A stretch of 32,498 bases of DNA from Bacteroidota bacterium (GTDB lineage Bacteria; Bacteroidota; Bacteroidia; Flavobacteriales; Weeksellaceae). Every line of letters begins with the position of its first letter. The stretch's first letter is position 1. Positions 7,690 through 15,584 of this stretch are shown here, in pieces. Made by a program: the position numbers and the translations under genes. The notes beneath the pieces are model-generated. The model had not been told where the DNA came from and did no database searches. It was given only the letters and a program-made list of their open reading frames with translations. The stretch covers positions 1-32,498 of the forward strand of contig JAEWIE010000005.1 of the NCBI GenBank assembly GCA_023387375.1, read 5' to 3'.

Positions 7690-9201
7690 ATGAAAAACAA
7701 AAGATACATTTACATTGCTTTAATAGGAGCCCTTAGCCTTAGTGTGGGATCCTGCTCGGAGGATTATTTAAACGTACCCAACGACGGAAAGCAAACCGAA
7801 ACCAATTACTACAAAAACGAAAGTGAAGCCTTTTCTGGACTTGTTTCAATCTACGATGTTCTAAGAAAAAACACAGGTAGTTTTGACAACATTCTTACCT
7901 TCATGAACGCCGGATCAGACGATAACTACGCTGGAGGTGGAGGGGAAACGGATGGAGTCGGAATCCACAAGTTTGCCAATTTCACTATCGATCAATTTAC
8001 CATTCACAGAAGCTATTGGAGTGACCACTACCAAGGAATTTTCCGTGCAAACATTCTACTTAAGAAATTGCCAGATGTTCCGATGGCGGATTCTAAGAAA
8101 GAATTATTTGCGGCGGAAGCTAAAACCCTTCGTGCCATCTACTACTTCAACCTAGTAAGAATGTTCAAGAACATTCCTCTTATCCTAGAACCTGTAGATC
8201 CAGCTGCGATGTACGATATCTTGCAGGTATCGAGTGATGAGGTATACGCACAGATGGAAAAAGACCTTTTAGAGGCCATTCCTAATCTGCCCTTAAATGC
8301 AAATGCGCAGTACCCAGGTAGACTTACGCAAGGGGCTGCAAGAGCCGTGCTTGGCAAGATTTACCTTTACGACGGTAAAAAAGCCGAGGCTGCTGCTCAA
8401 CTAGCCTTAGTAAACGGGACTCCTGGAGGAACAAGTCAATATGGATATAAACTGCTCGATAACTTCGATGATTTATGGGAAACGGACAACAAGTTCAATT
8501 CCGAATCCATTCTTGAATGTTCACACACAAACCTTAGTAACGCCGGATGGGGGAACTGGGGAAGTGGAACCGATGAAGGAAACACGACGGGCGTAATGGT
8601 AGGACCAAGAGGGTATACTAAAATTGGACCTAACGCACCTGATCTTCCGACAGGTTGGAGTTTCAACAACTGGACTCAAAATTTCTACGATGCCATTAAA
8701 GGAGATCCAAGATTCAATGCTACAGTGCTTGATTTAAAAGCCTTAAAAGCCGCTGGAGAAGCAGATTATACGCCTGGATATAAAGACACAGGATACTTCC
8801 TAAATAAATTCGTTCCAACCAATGCTGATGTAACGGATGGAGCAGGGGATGCGGTTTTAAATTACCGTCAGAACTCTTACATTATTCGTTTGGCGGATAC
8901 CTACCTTATGGAGGCAGAAGCCTTAGGAGGAACGGGCGCAAGAGCTCAAGCACTTCTTGATGCTGTTCGCAAAAGAGTGGGACTTCTTCCGGTTCCTGTA
9001 ACCATGGATGCGATTAAGAAAGAAAGACGAATTGAACTCGCAGGAGAAGGACATCGTTTCTTTGACCTTGTTCGTTGGGGCGATGCAGCGAGTGTTCTTG
9101 CTTCGAAAGGATTTGTGGCAGGGAAAAACGAAATTCTACCGATTCCTTACCAAGAATTGCAAGGAACCAAGATTGAACAAAATCCAAATTACAAAGAATA
9201 A
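7690..9201 (+). CDS. SusD/RagB-family surface glycan-binding lipoprotein
   Basis: This 503-residue lipoprotein starts MKNKRYIYIALIGALSLSVG with a lipobox ending at Cys (VGSC), followed by SEDYLNVPNDGK, the typical start of mature SusD proteins. Features of the family are the early helix EAFSGLVSIYDVLRKN, the TPR-like segment LRAIYYFNLVRMFKNIPLIL, the late RIELAGEGHRFFDLVRWGDA and the C-terminal LPIPYQELQGTKIEQNPNY. SusD sits as a lid on the SusC barrel at the cell surface and holds glycan for import. It follows the SusC stop by 4 bases, so the pair is co-transcribed. The start at 7690 fits the signal peptide; an in-frame upstream ATG at 7663 lies inside SusC. The gene is intact, unlike SusC. 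Confidence 0.96.
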   Translation: MKNKRYIYIALIGALSLSVGSCSEDYLNVPNDGKQTETNYYKNESEAFSGLVSIYDVLRKNTGSFDNILTFMNAGSDDNYAGGGGETDGVGIHKFANFTIDQFTIHRSYWSDHYQGIFRANILLKKLPDVPMADSKKELFAAEAKTLRAIYYFNLVRMFKNIPLILEPVDPAAMYDILQVSSDEVYAQMEKDLLEAIPNLPLNANAQYPGRLTQGAARAVLGKIYLYDGKKAEAAAQLALVNGTPGGTSQYGYKLLDNFDDLWETDNKFNSESILECSHTNLSNAGWGNWGSGTDEGNTTGVMVGPRGYTKIGPNAPDLPTGWSFNNWTQNFYDAIKGDPRFNATVLDLKALKAAGEADYTPGYKDTGYFLNKFVPTNADVTDGAGDAVLNYRQNSYIIRLADTYLMEAEALGGTGARAQALLDAVRKRVGLLPVPVTMDAIKKERRIELAGEGHRFFDLVRWGDAASVLASKGFVAGKNEILPIPYQELQGTKIEQNPNYKE

Positions 9202-9211
9202 TTCCTAAGTT

Positions 9212-10312
9212 ATGAAAGCATTTAAAATTACAACAGGCCTTTTGGCTCTTGCCTTGCTAAGCACGGCGTGTGATGTAGAAGGAATTGATCCAGATGTACC
9301 CGAATTAACCGATCCTAATTCAGGGACATACGATAAGATTTTTGACATCAGTACCGACAACTCAGGAACGGTTCGAATTACGCCCATAGGAACGGGAATC
9401 TCAAAATCCATTGTGAATTTTGGGGACGGTGAAGGAGCAGCCGCATCAGCGGTTGTAAATGCAGGTCAAAGCGTAACGCACGTATATGCGGAAGGCGAGT
9501 ATACAGTAAGTATTACCTCCGTTGACCTGGCAGGAAAAGAAACCGTAAACACCTATCCTTTAAGCGTAAAGTACGCAGCACCCACAGGTCTTAATATCGG
9601 AGTTTCGGGTGGAGGTCTTACCTTAACCGTAACTCCAGAAGCGCAACTTGCGAAAGGAGGATACAAAATCCTTTTTGGAGAAGGAGCGAATGAAGTGCCT
9701 ACAGTCATTGCAAATGGAGCTTCCGCAACACACACTTATGCCAAAGCAGGGGAGTATACCGTAACGGTGACTGCCTTAAGTGGAGGAGCGGCTACGACTT
9801 CAACTACCTTAGATGTAACGATAAACAATCCCTTATCACTTCCTATCGACTTTGAAACGCCGTATACAAATTACGGTGTAGGAGGAGTCTTTGGTGGAAT
9901 GGGTATGGAGCTTGTAGACAATCCTAGCGCAGCGGGACTAAACACGTCAAGCAAAGTACTTAAAATCACAAAACCAGTAGGAGCAGAAACTTGGGCTGGT
10001 ACATGGACGCCCCTTGGTGAACCAGGTGGAGTTCCTATCAACATGGACAATGGAAAGGTTATTAAAATAATGGTTTATTCTCCTAATGTAGGAACCTCTG
10101 TTCATTTCCAACTAGAAGACGGAAGTGATTACAAACCTTTTGTGGAGGTTCTAACCACCAAAGCAAACCAGTGGGAAGAACTTACGTTTGATTTTACAAG
10201 CCAAAACATTGCCCCTGGGTATCGATTCTCACAATTTGTATTCCTTATGAATTCTACTCAGGTAGGAAATGGAGAAGTGATTTATGTGGATAACATTACT
10301 CAAATTAACTAA
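9212..10312 (+). CDS. PKD-domain surface lipoprotein, probable glucan-binding protein (SusE/SGBP-like)
   Basis: This 366-residue lipoprotein has a signal peptide with lipobox STAC (Cys20). Residues about 45-120 and 125-208 are PKD-like beta domains, shown by VNFGDGEGA with VTHVYAEGEYTVSI and by ILFGEGANE with THTYAKAGEYTVTVTAL. Residues about 215-366 look like a carbohydrate-binding beta sandwich (LPIDFETPYTNYG; VHFQLEDGSDYKPFVEV; GNGEVIYVDNI). Proteins with this layout commonly follow SusD in laminarin-type loci and act as surface glycan-binding proteins; they hold the polymer for the enzymes. No catalytic site is apparent. The gene starts 10 bases after SusD and belongs to the same operon. 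Binding to beta-glucan is inferred from the neighbours. Confidence 0.87.
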   Translation: MKAFKITTGLLALALLSTACDVEGIDPDVPELTDPNSGTYDKIFDISTDNSGTVRITPIGTGISKSIVNFGDGEGAAASAVVNAGQSVTHVYAEGEYTVSITSVDLAGKETVNTYPLSVKYAAPTGLNIGVSGGGLTLTVTPEAQLAKGGYKILFGEGANEVPTVIANGASATHTYAKAGEYTVTVTALSGGAATTSTTLDVTINNPLSLPIDFETPYTNYGVGGVFGGMGMELVDNPSAAGLNTSSKVLKITKPVGAETWAGTWTPLGEPGGVPINMDNGKVIKIMVYSPNVGTSVHFQLEDGSDYKPFVEVLTTKANQWEELTFDFTSQNIAPGYRFSQFVFLMNSTQVGNGEVIYVDNITQIN

Positions 10313-10319
10313 AAAGATT

Positions 10320-11270
10320 ATGACAACGAAATCTATACTAAAAATTTCAGGGCTTCTCTCTTTTGCACTTGTATTTCTATTCTCGTGCAAAGAAGATGAG
10401 TATACGATGGGAGCGCTTAGCTCTCCAACCAATCTGAATATTGTAACCGAGATTGCAGGACAAGATGCTCAGAACCCGAATGGAGACGGATCCGGTCTTG
10501 TCAACATTACGGCGACAGCAGACAACGTTCTTAGCTACCGTATCGCTTTCACAGAGATTGACAATCTGGGTAGTGAGCCTGAGTATCAAGAAATGCCTGC
10601 AGGCAAAATGACTAAAAAATTCAGCTCTCTTGGAGATGTAAACTACCGTATTTCCGTACTTGCCTATGGAGCGGGAGGAAGCTCTACACTGGCGACGAAG
10701 GATATTACTGTAAAAAGTGTGTACAATCCAGATCCTGAGATTGTCGCTAACCTAACAGGAGGAAGTACCAAAACGTGGGTAGTGGCAAAAGCGCAACCTG
10801 GCCACATGGGAGTAGGACCTTACACACCGGCTTCGATTGAACCCGAATGGTGGTCAGCTGCTCCTTTTGAAAAAGAAGGAAGCGCAGACTGTCTTTATGC
10901 AGCAAGCTTCTCGTTTACACAAGAAGGACCAACCAGCTTTAGCATGAAATCCATCACTCCCCAAGGAGCCTTCACAAAAACGGGAGCTCTTTCCGGAATC
11001 CCAGGAATCCCAGCTTCAGGCGAAGAAGGATGTTATCCTTACGCTGGAGGTAGCTCTGCTTTTGCATTCATTGAATCTACGAGCGGAGTAGCCGCTTCTG
11101 CGTCAACAACCACAAGTATTTTACTTTCGGGAAACACAACCTTTATTGGGTATGCGGCCACGAAAAAAGAATATGAAATCCTATCCATTACACCGACCAC
11201 TATGCACCTAAGGGTACAAGGGACAGAAACGGGTAATGCATGGTATGTAAAATTAGTTGCTGTTGAGTAA
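10320..11270 (+). CDS. Surface lipoprotein with PKD-like module, probable second glucan-binding protein
   Basis: This 316-residue protein has a signal peptide and lipobox LFSC (Cys23). Residues about 35-132 form a PKD-like beta module (AQNPNGDGSGLVNITATADN) that is closely similar to the module in front of the GH16 enzyme of the next gene. The C-terminal 180 residues contain LTGGSTKTWVVAKA and PEWWSAAPFEKEGSADCLYA and end in a strand-rich part. This domain is seen in Bacteroidota surface lipoproteins, but I cannot name a catalytic role. The ATG at 10320 is chosen because the signal peptide starts there and the upstream ATG at 10284 lies inside the preceding gene; the gap is 7 bases. A strong terminator follows, so this is the last gene of the binding/transport unit. 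Confidence 0.83.
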   Translation: MTTKSILKISGLLSFALVFLFSCKEDEYTMGALSSPTNLNIVTEIAGQDAQNPNGDGSGLVNITATADNVLSYRIAFTEIDNLGSEPEYQEMPAGKMTKKFSSLGDVNYRISVLAYGAGGSSTLATKDITVKSVYNPDPEIVANLTGGSTKTWVVAKAQPGHMGVGPYTPASIEPEWWSAAPFEKEGSADCLYAASFSFTQEGPTSFSMKSITPQGAFTKTGALSGIPGIPASGEEGCYPYAGGSSAFAFIESTSGVAASASTTTSILLSGNTTFIGYAATKKEYEILSITPTTMHLRVQGTETGNAWYVKLVAVE

Positions 11271-11287
11271 CTATAGTTTCTCTCTTT

Positions 11288-11325
11288 GGAAGCGGCTCAA
11301 TTGCAGCCGCTTCCTTTTTATTTTT
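11288..11325 (+). terminator. Intrinsic terminator between binding genes and enzyme genes
   Basis: A perfect 10-base stem GGAAGCGGCT (11288-11297) / AGCCGCTTCC (11305-11314) with a 7-base loop is followed by TTTTTATTTTT. It ends 14 bases before the GH16 start. Confidence 0.88.
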
Positions 11326-11339
11326 AATCAATTCTACTT

Positions 11340-12419
11340 ATGAGAAAAAGACTTAATATTACCCTTAAAACGCTTGGAATTTTCCTCGTGTTTTTCCTTG
11401 TTTCTTGCTCCTCGGGAGGAAGTGATGGTCCTGGATCTCCAGATCCAAAACCTACGCCTAGCAACCTGGTTGTAAATACGCTCATTGTAGGCTCGAATGC
11501 ACAGAACCCAGAAGGAGATGGAAGTGGGGTTGTGAATTTCACTGCAAAAGCAGACCATGCAACTAGCTACAAAATGCTCGTCAATGGAGAAACCATTTCC
11601 TCTAGCACAGGCGCCTTTACCTACACCTTTACGGCACCCGGATCGAATGATTACGACGTATTTATTTCCGCCTACAACGGGGATAAATTCGTTTCTAAAA
11701 CCCTCAAAGTCCGAGTGAAAGTAAGCTCAAAATTGGTATGGTCCGACGAATTTAATGTCGATGGTGCTCCAGACGCTTCCAAATGGACTCATGAAATTGG
11801 AACTGGTGATGGAGGTTGGGGTAATAATGAACTTCAATACTACACCAACCGACGAGAAAACTCAGAGGTTAGTAATGGTACATTAAAAATTCATTTAATT
11901 AAGGAGCCTTATCAAGGAAGTACCTTTACTTCTGCAAGACTCGTTACGAAAGGAAAATTTGATTTTAAATATGGAAAGATCGAATTCAGAGCTAAAATTC
12001 CAACGGGAAAAGGAACATGGCCCGCGCTATGGATGCTAGGAGCCAATATCGATACCGTTCCTTGGCCTAGCAGTGGAGAAATCGATGTAATGGAGCATGT
12101 CGGAAACCAACAAAACCGAATCTTCTCCACTCTTCATTACCCAGAGCATTCGGGAGGAAATGCAGTAGGAGGACAGGTGATGCTTCCCACAGCTTCGACA
12201 GAATTCCATGTGTACTCCGCAGAATGGACTCCAAGTACGCTTGTTTTTTCCGTGGATGATAAACCTTTCTTCACATTCAACAATTCAAGCTCTTTGCCTT
12301 TCAATCATAATTATTTTATCATTATGAATATGGCCATGGGCGGTAACTTTGGAGGCGCGATCGATCCTTCCATTCAAGGGGCTACCTTTGAAATCGACTA
12401 TGTTCGTGTGTATCAATAA
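11340..12419 (+). CDS. GH16 endo-beta-1,3-glucanase (laminarinase-like) lipoprotein with PKD-like module
   Basis: This 359-residue lipoprotein (lipobox LVSC, Cys23) carries a Pro/Ser/Gly-rich linker, a PKD-like module at about 40-127 and a GH16 catalytic domain at about 132-359. The active-site signature ExDxxE is present as GEIDVMEHVG: nucleophile Glu247, Asp249 and acid/base Glu252. WSDEFN at the domain start, WGNNELQYYT, KGTWPALWML and the end FEIDYVRVYQ are typical of bacterial laminarinases. The enzyme should cut internal beta-1,3 links of laminarin-like glucans at the outer cell surface. It opens the enzyme group GH16-GH30-GH16. The terminator just upstream means it is either read through or has its own weak promoter; TATTTTTA at about 11319-11326 is only a partial -7 match. 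Confidence 0.95.
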   Translation: MRKRLNITLKTLGIFLVFFLVSCSSGGSDGPGSPDPKPTPSNLVVNTLIVGSNAQNPEGDGSGVVNFTAKADHATSYKMLVNGETISSSTGAFTYTFTAPGSNDYDVFISAYNGDKFVSKTLKVRVKVSSKLVWSDEFNVDGAPDASKWTHEIGTGDGGWGNNELQYYTNRRENSEVSNGTLKIHLIKEPYQGSTFTSARLVTKGKFDFKYGKIEFRAKIPTGKGTWPALWMLGANIDTVPWPSSGEIDVMEHVGNQQNRIFSTLHYPEHSGGNAVGGQVMLPTASTEFHVYSAEWTPSTLVFSVDDKPFFTFNNSSSLPFNHNYFIIMNMAMGGNFGGAIDPSIQGATFEIDYVRVYQ

Positions 12420-12436
12420 TCTTAAATTTAAATCAA

Positions 12437-13897
12437 ATGAAATCCCGTCTATTATCCACTTTTTTAACCAGCATGCTTGTCATGACTTCTCTTTCTTGTT
12501 GCTCGCGCTCTTCGGAGCCAGGAGGGAGTAATCCACCCGTAGATCCGCCTGTGAACCCACCGAGCGCGAAAAACGAAGTGGACGTTTGGATCACCAAATC
12601 GGATCAGTCTGCACTACTTCAAAAACAAACTAGTGTGATTGTGTTTTCCTCTCAAACGAATTCCTATCCTTTTATTGATGTAAATGCCAATCAAAAATTC
12701 CAAACTGTGGATGGATTTGGATACACTCTAACAGGAGGAAGCGTAGAGGTCATCAATAAGTTAAGCGACACAAAAAAGAATGAGCTTCTGCAAGAGCTTT
12801 TTGGTCAGGGAGAAAACTCCATTGGGGTAAGTTATATTCGACTAAGCATTGGAGCTTCCGATTTAAATAGTTCGGTATTTTCATATAACGATTTGCCGGC
12901 AGGGGAGACCGATGTGTCGCTTTCTAAATTTTCACTCTCGAAAGACCAAGCTCTAGTGGATATGCTTAAGCGCATTCTAGCCATCAATCCAAATATTAAG
13001 ATCATGGCCACACCATGGTCACCTCCGGTGTGGATGAAATCCAACAAGAGCAGTATTGGAGGAGAGCTTTTGCCTGAATACTACGGCGTGTACGCGCAGT
13101 ATTTTGTGAAGTATATCAAAGCAATGAAAGAAAATGGAATTGCAATTGATGCGATTACGCCGCAAAATGAACCTTTGCACCCAGGTAACAATCCAAGTTT
13201 ATCGATGTCTGCAGCGCAGCAAGCAGAATTTATTAAAAACCATTTAGGACCTGCGTTTCGTCAGGCAGGCGTTCAAACCAAGATTGTGATCTATGATCAC
13301 AATTGTGATAGACCTGACTATCCCATTGCAATCCTTTCGGATACTCAGGCCTCACAATACGTAGACGGAAGTGCCTTCCACCTTTATGGAGGAGACATTA
13401 ATGTCTTACAAGGAATCCATGATACCTTCCCAACCAAAAATCTTTACTTTACAGAACAGTATACAGCGTCTACAGGCGAATTTGGAGGAGATCTTAATTG
13501 GCACGTGAAAAACGTAATCATTGGCTCTATGAGAAACTGGAGTAAAAATGCCCTTGAATGGAACTTAGCCAATGACGGTCAATACAAACCCTACACACCG
13601 GGCGGTTGTACGACTTGTAAGGGAGCCATCACGATAAATGGAAGTAGTAACTTCACTCGTAACGTCGCTTATTACATTATCGCGCACGCCTCGAAGTTTG
13701 TACCTCAGAACTCTGTTCGTATTCAATCGACTCAAAATTCAAACCTAAGTACGGCAGCGTTTCAAACGCCAAGTGGGAAACTGGTTTTAATCGCTCAGAA
13801 TGGAAGTTCAACTTCTGAAATCTTTAATCTAAGAATCAACGGAAGATGGGCCACCTTATCTCTGGATGCAGGTGCGGTTGGAACCTTCATATTCTAG
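12437..13897 (+). CDS. GH30 glycoside hydrolase lipoprotein, probable exo- or endo-beta-1,6-glucanase
   Basis: This 486-residue lipoprotein has a signal peptide, a lipobox near Cys21 and a Pro-rich linker (residues 28-45). Residues about 65-410 form the GH30 barrel: GFGYTLTGG, YIRLSIGASDL, ATPWSPPVWMKSN, then the acid/base in TPQNEP (Glu245) and the nucleophile in LYFTEQYT (Glu340). The C-terminal part (SSNFTRNVAYYIIAHASKFV; LVLIAQNGSS) is the beta side domain of the family. GH30 members in laminarin loci remove beta-1,6-linked glucose from branched beta-1,3-glucan; glucosylceramidase-like or other GH30 activities cannot be excluded by sequence alone. It starts 17 bases after the first GH16 gene and is followed 27 bases later by the second. 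Confidence 0.93.
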   Translation: MKSRLLSTFLTSMLVMTSLSCCSRSSEPGGSNPPVDPPVNPPSAKNEVDVWITKSDQSALLQKQTSVIVFSSQTNSYPFIDVNANQKFQTVDGFGYTLTGGSVEVINKLSDTKKNELLQELFGQGENSIGVSYIRLSIGASDLNSSVFSYNDLPAGETDVSLSKFSLSKDQALVDMLKRILAINPNIKIMATPWSPPVWMKSNKSSIGGELLPEYYGVYAQYFVKYIKAMKENGIAIDAITPQNEPLHPGNNPSLSMSAAQQAEFIKNHLGPAFRQAGVQTKIVIYDHNCDRPDYPIAILSDTQASQYVDGSAFHLYGGDINVLQGIHDTFPTKNLYFTEQYTASTGEFGGDLNWHVKNVIIGSMRNWSKNALEWNLANDGQYKPYTPGGCTTCKGAITINGSSNFTRNVAYYIIAHASKFVPQNSVRIQSTQNSNLSTAAFQTPSGKLVLIAQNGSSTSEIFNLRINGRWATLSLDAGAVGTFIF

Positions 13898-13924
13898 AAA
13901 GTACAATCCACGTAAAAGTATCCT

Positions 13925-14710
13925 ATGAAAGCTTTATTTGCCACTTTAGCATTTGCCGCGCTCACTTCATGCCAAACCCAGGTTCCGCTCGAAAAAGACG
14001 GCTTAAAACTCGTCTGGAGTGACGAATTCAATTACGAAGGACTTCCTGATTCTTCTAAATGGGAATTTGAAGAGGGTGGAGATGGTTTTGGTAACCATGA
14101 ACTTCAGTACTACACGAAAAACAGACTCAAAAATGCGCGCGTAGAAAAGGGAAACCTTATTATCGAAGCACACAAAGAGAAATGGGACAAGAATGAATAT
14201 ACGTCTGCCAAATTACAGACGAAAGCAACACAGACATGGACCTACGGACGTATAGAAGTACGCGCAAAACTTCCAAAGGGGAGAGGCACATGGCCTGCCA
14301 TCTGGATGATGAGTGAGAAAATGAAATCTTGGCCTAGAGATGGGGAGATTGATATTATGGAACATGTAGGATACAATCCTGGTTTCATTCATTCCTCAGT
14401 CCATACGCAGAAATACAACCATGTGATCAACACCCAGAAAACGGATACTCTGTACGTAAAAAGCGCTATGGACAAGTTTCATGTCTATACGCTCGATTGG
14501 ACACCTGAAAAAGTGGATGTATATGTCGATGACACTAAATTCTACACGTATAAAAATGAAGAGAAAACCTATGAAGCTTGGCCACTTGATCAGCCTTTTT
14601 ATCTCATTCTAAATCAAGCCGTAGGTGGTGATTGGGGAGGCAAAGAAGGAGTCGATTCCAGTATTTACCCTCAGAAATTCTATATTGATTACGTACGTGT
14701 TTATCAATAA
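13925..14710 (+). CDS. GH16 endo-beta-1,3-glucanase (laminarinase-like) lipoprotein, catalytic domain only
   Basis: This 261-residue protein has a lipobox LTSC (Cys16) followed directly by the GH16 domain (WSDEFNYEGLPDSSKWEFEE). The active site GEIDIMEHVG gives nucleophile Glu141, Asp143 and acid/base Glu146. GTWPAIWMM and the C-terminal FYIDYVRVYQ match laminarinases. Unlike the first GH16 it lacks the PKD-like module and the linker, so it may act on shorter or soluble glucan, possibly on the periplasmic face; the side of the membrane cannot be told from the sequence. It is the last gene of the locus; a bidirectional terminator follows. Confidence 0.94.
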   Translation: MKALFATLAFAALTSCQTQVPLEKDGLKLVWSDEFNYEGLPDSSKWEFEEGGDGFGNHELQYYTKNRLKNARVEKGNLIIEAHKEKWDKNEYTSAKLQTKATQTWTYGRIEVRAKLPKGRGTWPAIWMMSEKMKSWPRDGEIDIMEHVGYNPGFIHSSVHTQKYNHVINTQKTDTLYVKSAMDKFHVYTLDWTPEKVDVYVDDTKFYTYKNEEKTYEAWPLDQPFYLILNQAVGGDWGGKEGVDSSIYPQKFYIDYVRVYQ

Positions 14711-14745
14711 ATTAAGCGAATTACTTCGATAAACTCTTTACAAAA

Positions 14746-14777
14746 CAAAAACGCAGGCATCGAGACCTGCGTTTTTG
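14746..14777. terminator. Bidirectional terminator at the end of the beta-glucan locus
   Basis: CAAAAACGCAGG (14746-14757) pairs perfectly with CCTGCGTTTTTG (14766-14777) around an 8-base loop. T-rich tails lie on both strands, which fits its place between two converging genes. Confidence 0.85.
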
Positions 14778-14815
14778 TTGTATATAGCTTATAAAAAGCT
14801 ATTTATAAGAATCAA

Positions 14816-15322
14816 TTAAGGCTTTAGTTTCGGTTCTACCGTATTACAATCCGCCTGAGTTAAGATATGTCCATTTTCAAATTTAACGACTTTTGGAATC
14901 ACGTAATTTTTGCCAGTATCGTCATAATTTCCAATACCTTCAATAAGTTTTCCGTCTTTTTGAAGGAACCAGATTTCTCGCGTGGAAGTAGTTCCTTCAG
15001 CCTGAAATACATAATCAACTTTTAAGGTATCGCCATCTGCGATTCCAGATAGATCTCCAAATGAACTATCTTTTTCAAAGTTTTTATAATGCAGACTTCC
15101 CGTAATAGTTCCTAAATTGTTATTAATCTTGGCAAAGAGCGTATCCTTACCGATAGCTTCCACATAACAAGCGCTTGTACTAGCAAGCGTAGAATCTGTG
15201 ACATTGGCCTCGTCAACAAAAATTCCGCTGGAGTCTATAGGTTCTACGGTTGTAGTTTCTGTTTTCTTGTTACAAGATACAGCGGCCAAAACCAGAGCAC
15301 CCACTAAAACTAAATTTTTCAT
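14816..15322 (-). CDS. Hypothetical lipoprotein
   Basis: This 168-residue protein starts MKNLVLVGALVLAAVSCNKK, a signal peptide with lipobox AVSC (Cys17 region). An in-frame upstream ATG at 15349 would add nine residues in front of the signal peptide and is less likely. The mature part is acidic, rich in Thr and Asp, with strand-like segments (LGTITGSLHYKNFEKDSSFG; LKVDYVFQAEGTTSTREIWF; KYV-type end NGHILTQADCNT). I do not recognise a domain, but the pattern resembles small Bacteroidota lipoproteins of unknown role with a conserved C-terminal Cys. It converges on the end of the glucan locus and shares its terminator; nothing links it functionally. Confidence 0.78.
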   Translation of the reverse strand: MKNLVLVGALVLAAVSCNKKTETTTVEPIDSSGIFVDEANVTDSTLASTSACYVEAIGKDTLFAKINNNLGTITGSLHYKNFEKDSSFGDLSGIADGDTLKVDYVFQAEGTTSTREIWFLQKDGKLIEGIGNYDDTGKNYVIPKVVKFENGHILTQADCNTVEPKLKP

Positions 15323-15530
15323 AAGCTTAGGATTTAAATGAATTTCCAATTTACTAATTATCTCGAAAAACTACAAATCCAATCTGTGAGCCTAAATCTA
15401 GGGCAATTACCTTGATTTCAGATTTCAATACTTTTTTCCTATAATTTATATTATGTTAAATAGAGTTTGTTTTATAATCTAGATGTATGCCTATTTCGTT
15501 CTGCGATCACCCCACTCACAATAAGACAAA

Positions 15531-15563
15531 CAAAAACCGCCTTGATCCAAACTCAAGGCGGTT
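15531..15563 (-). terminator. Terminator of the S9 peptidase gene
   Basis: On the reverse strand AACCGCCTTG / CAAGGCGGTT (15535-15544 with 15554-15563, 9-base loop) is followed by TTTTTGTTTG. It lies 22 bases after the stop at 15585. The rest of the 15323-15530 gap shows nothing I can name. Confidence 0.85.
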
Positions 15564-15584
15564 AAAGGTATATGACGTATTATA

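Noticed and set aside
11324..11558. Two overlapping minus-strand frames at the start of the GH16 gene
   Set aside because: Both are antisense to the GH16 signal peptide and PKD-like module and look random.
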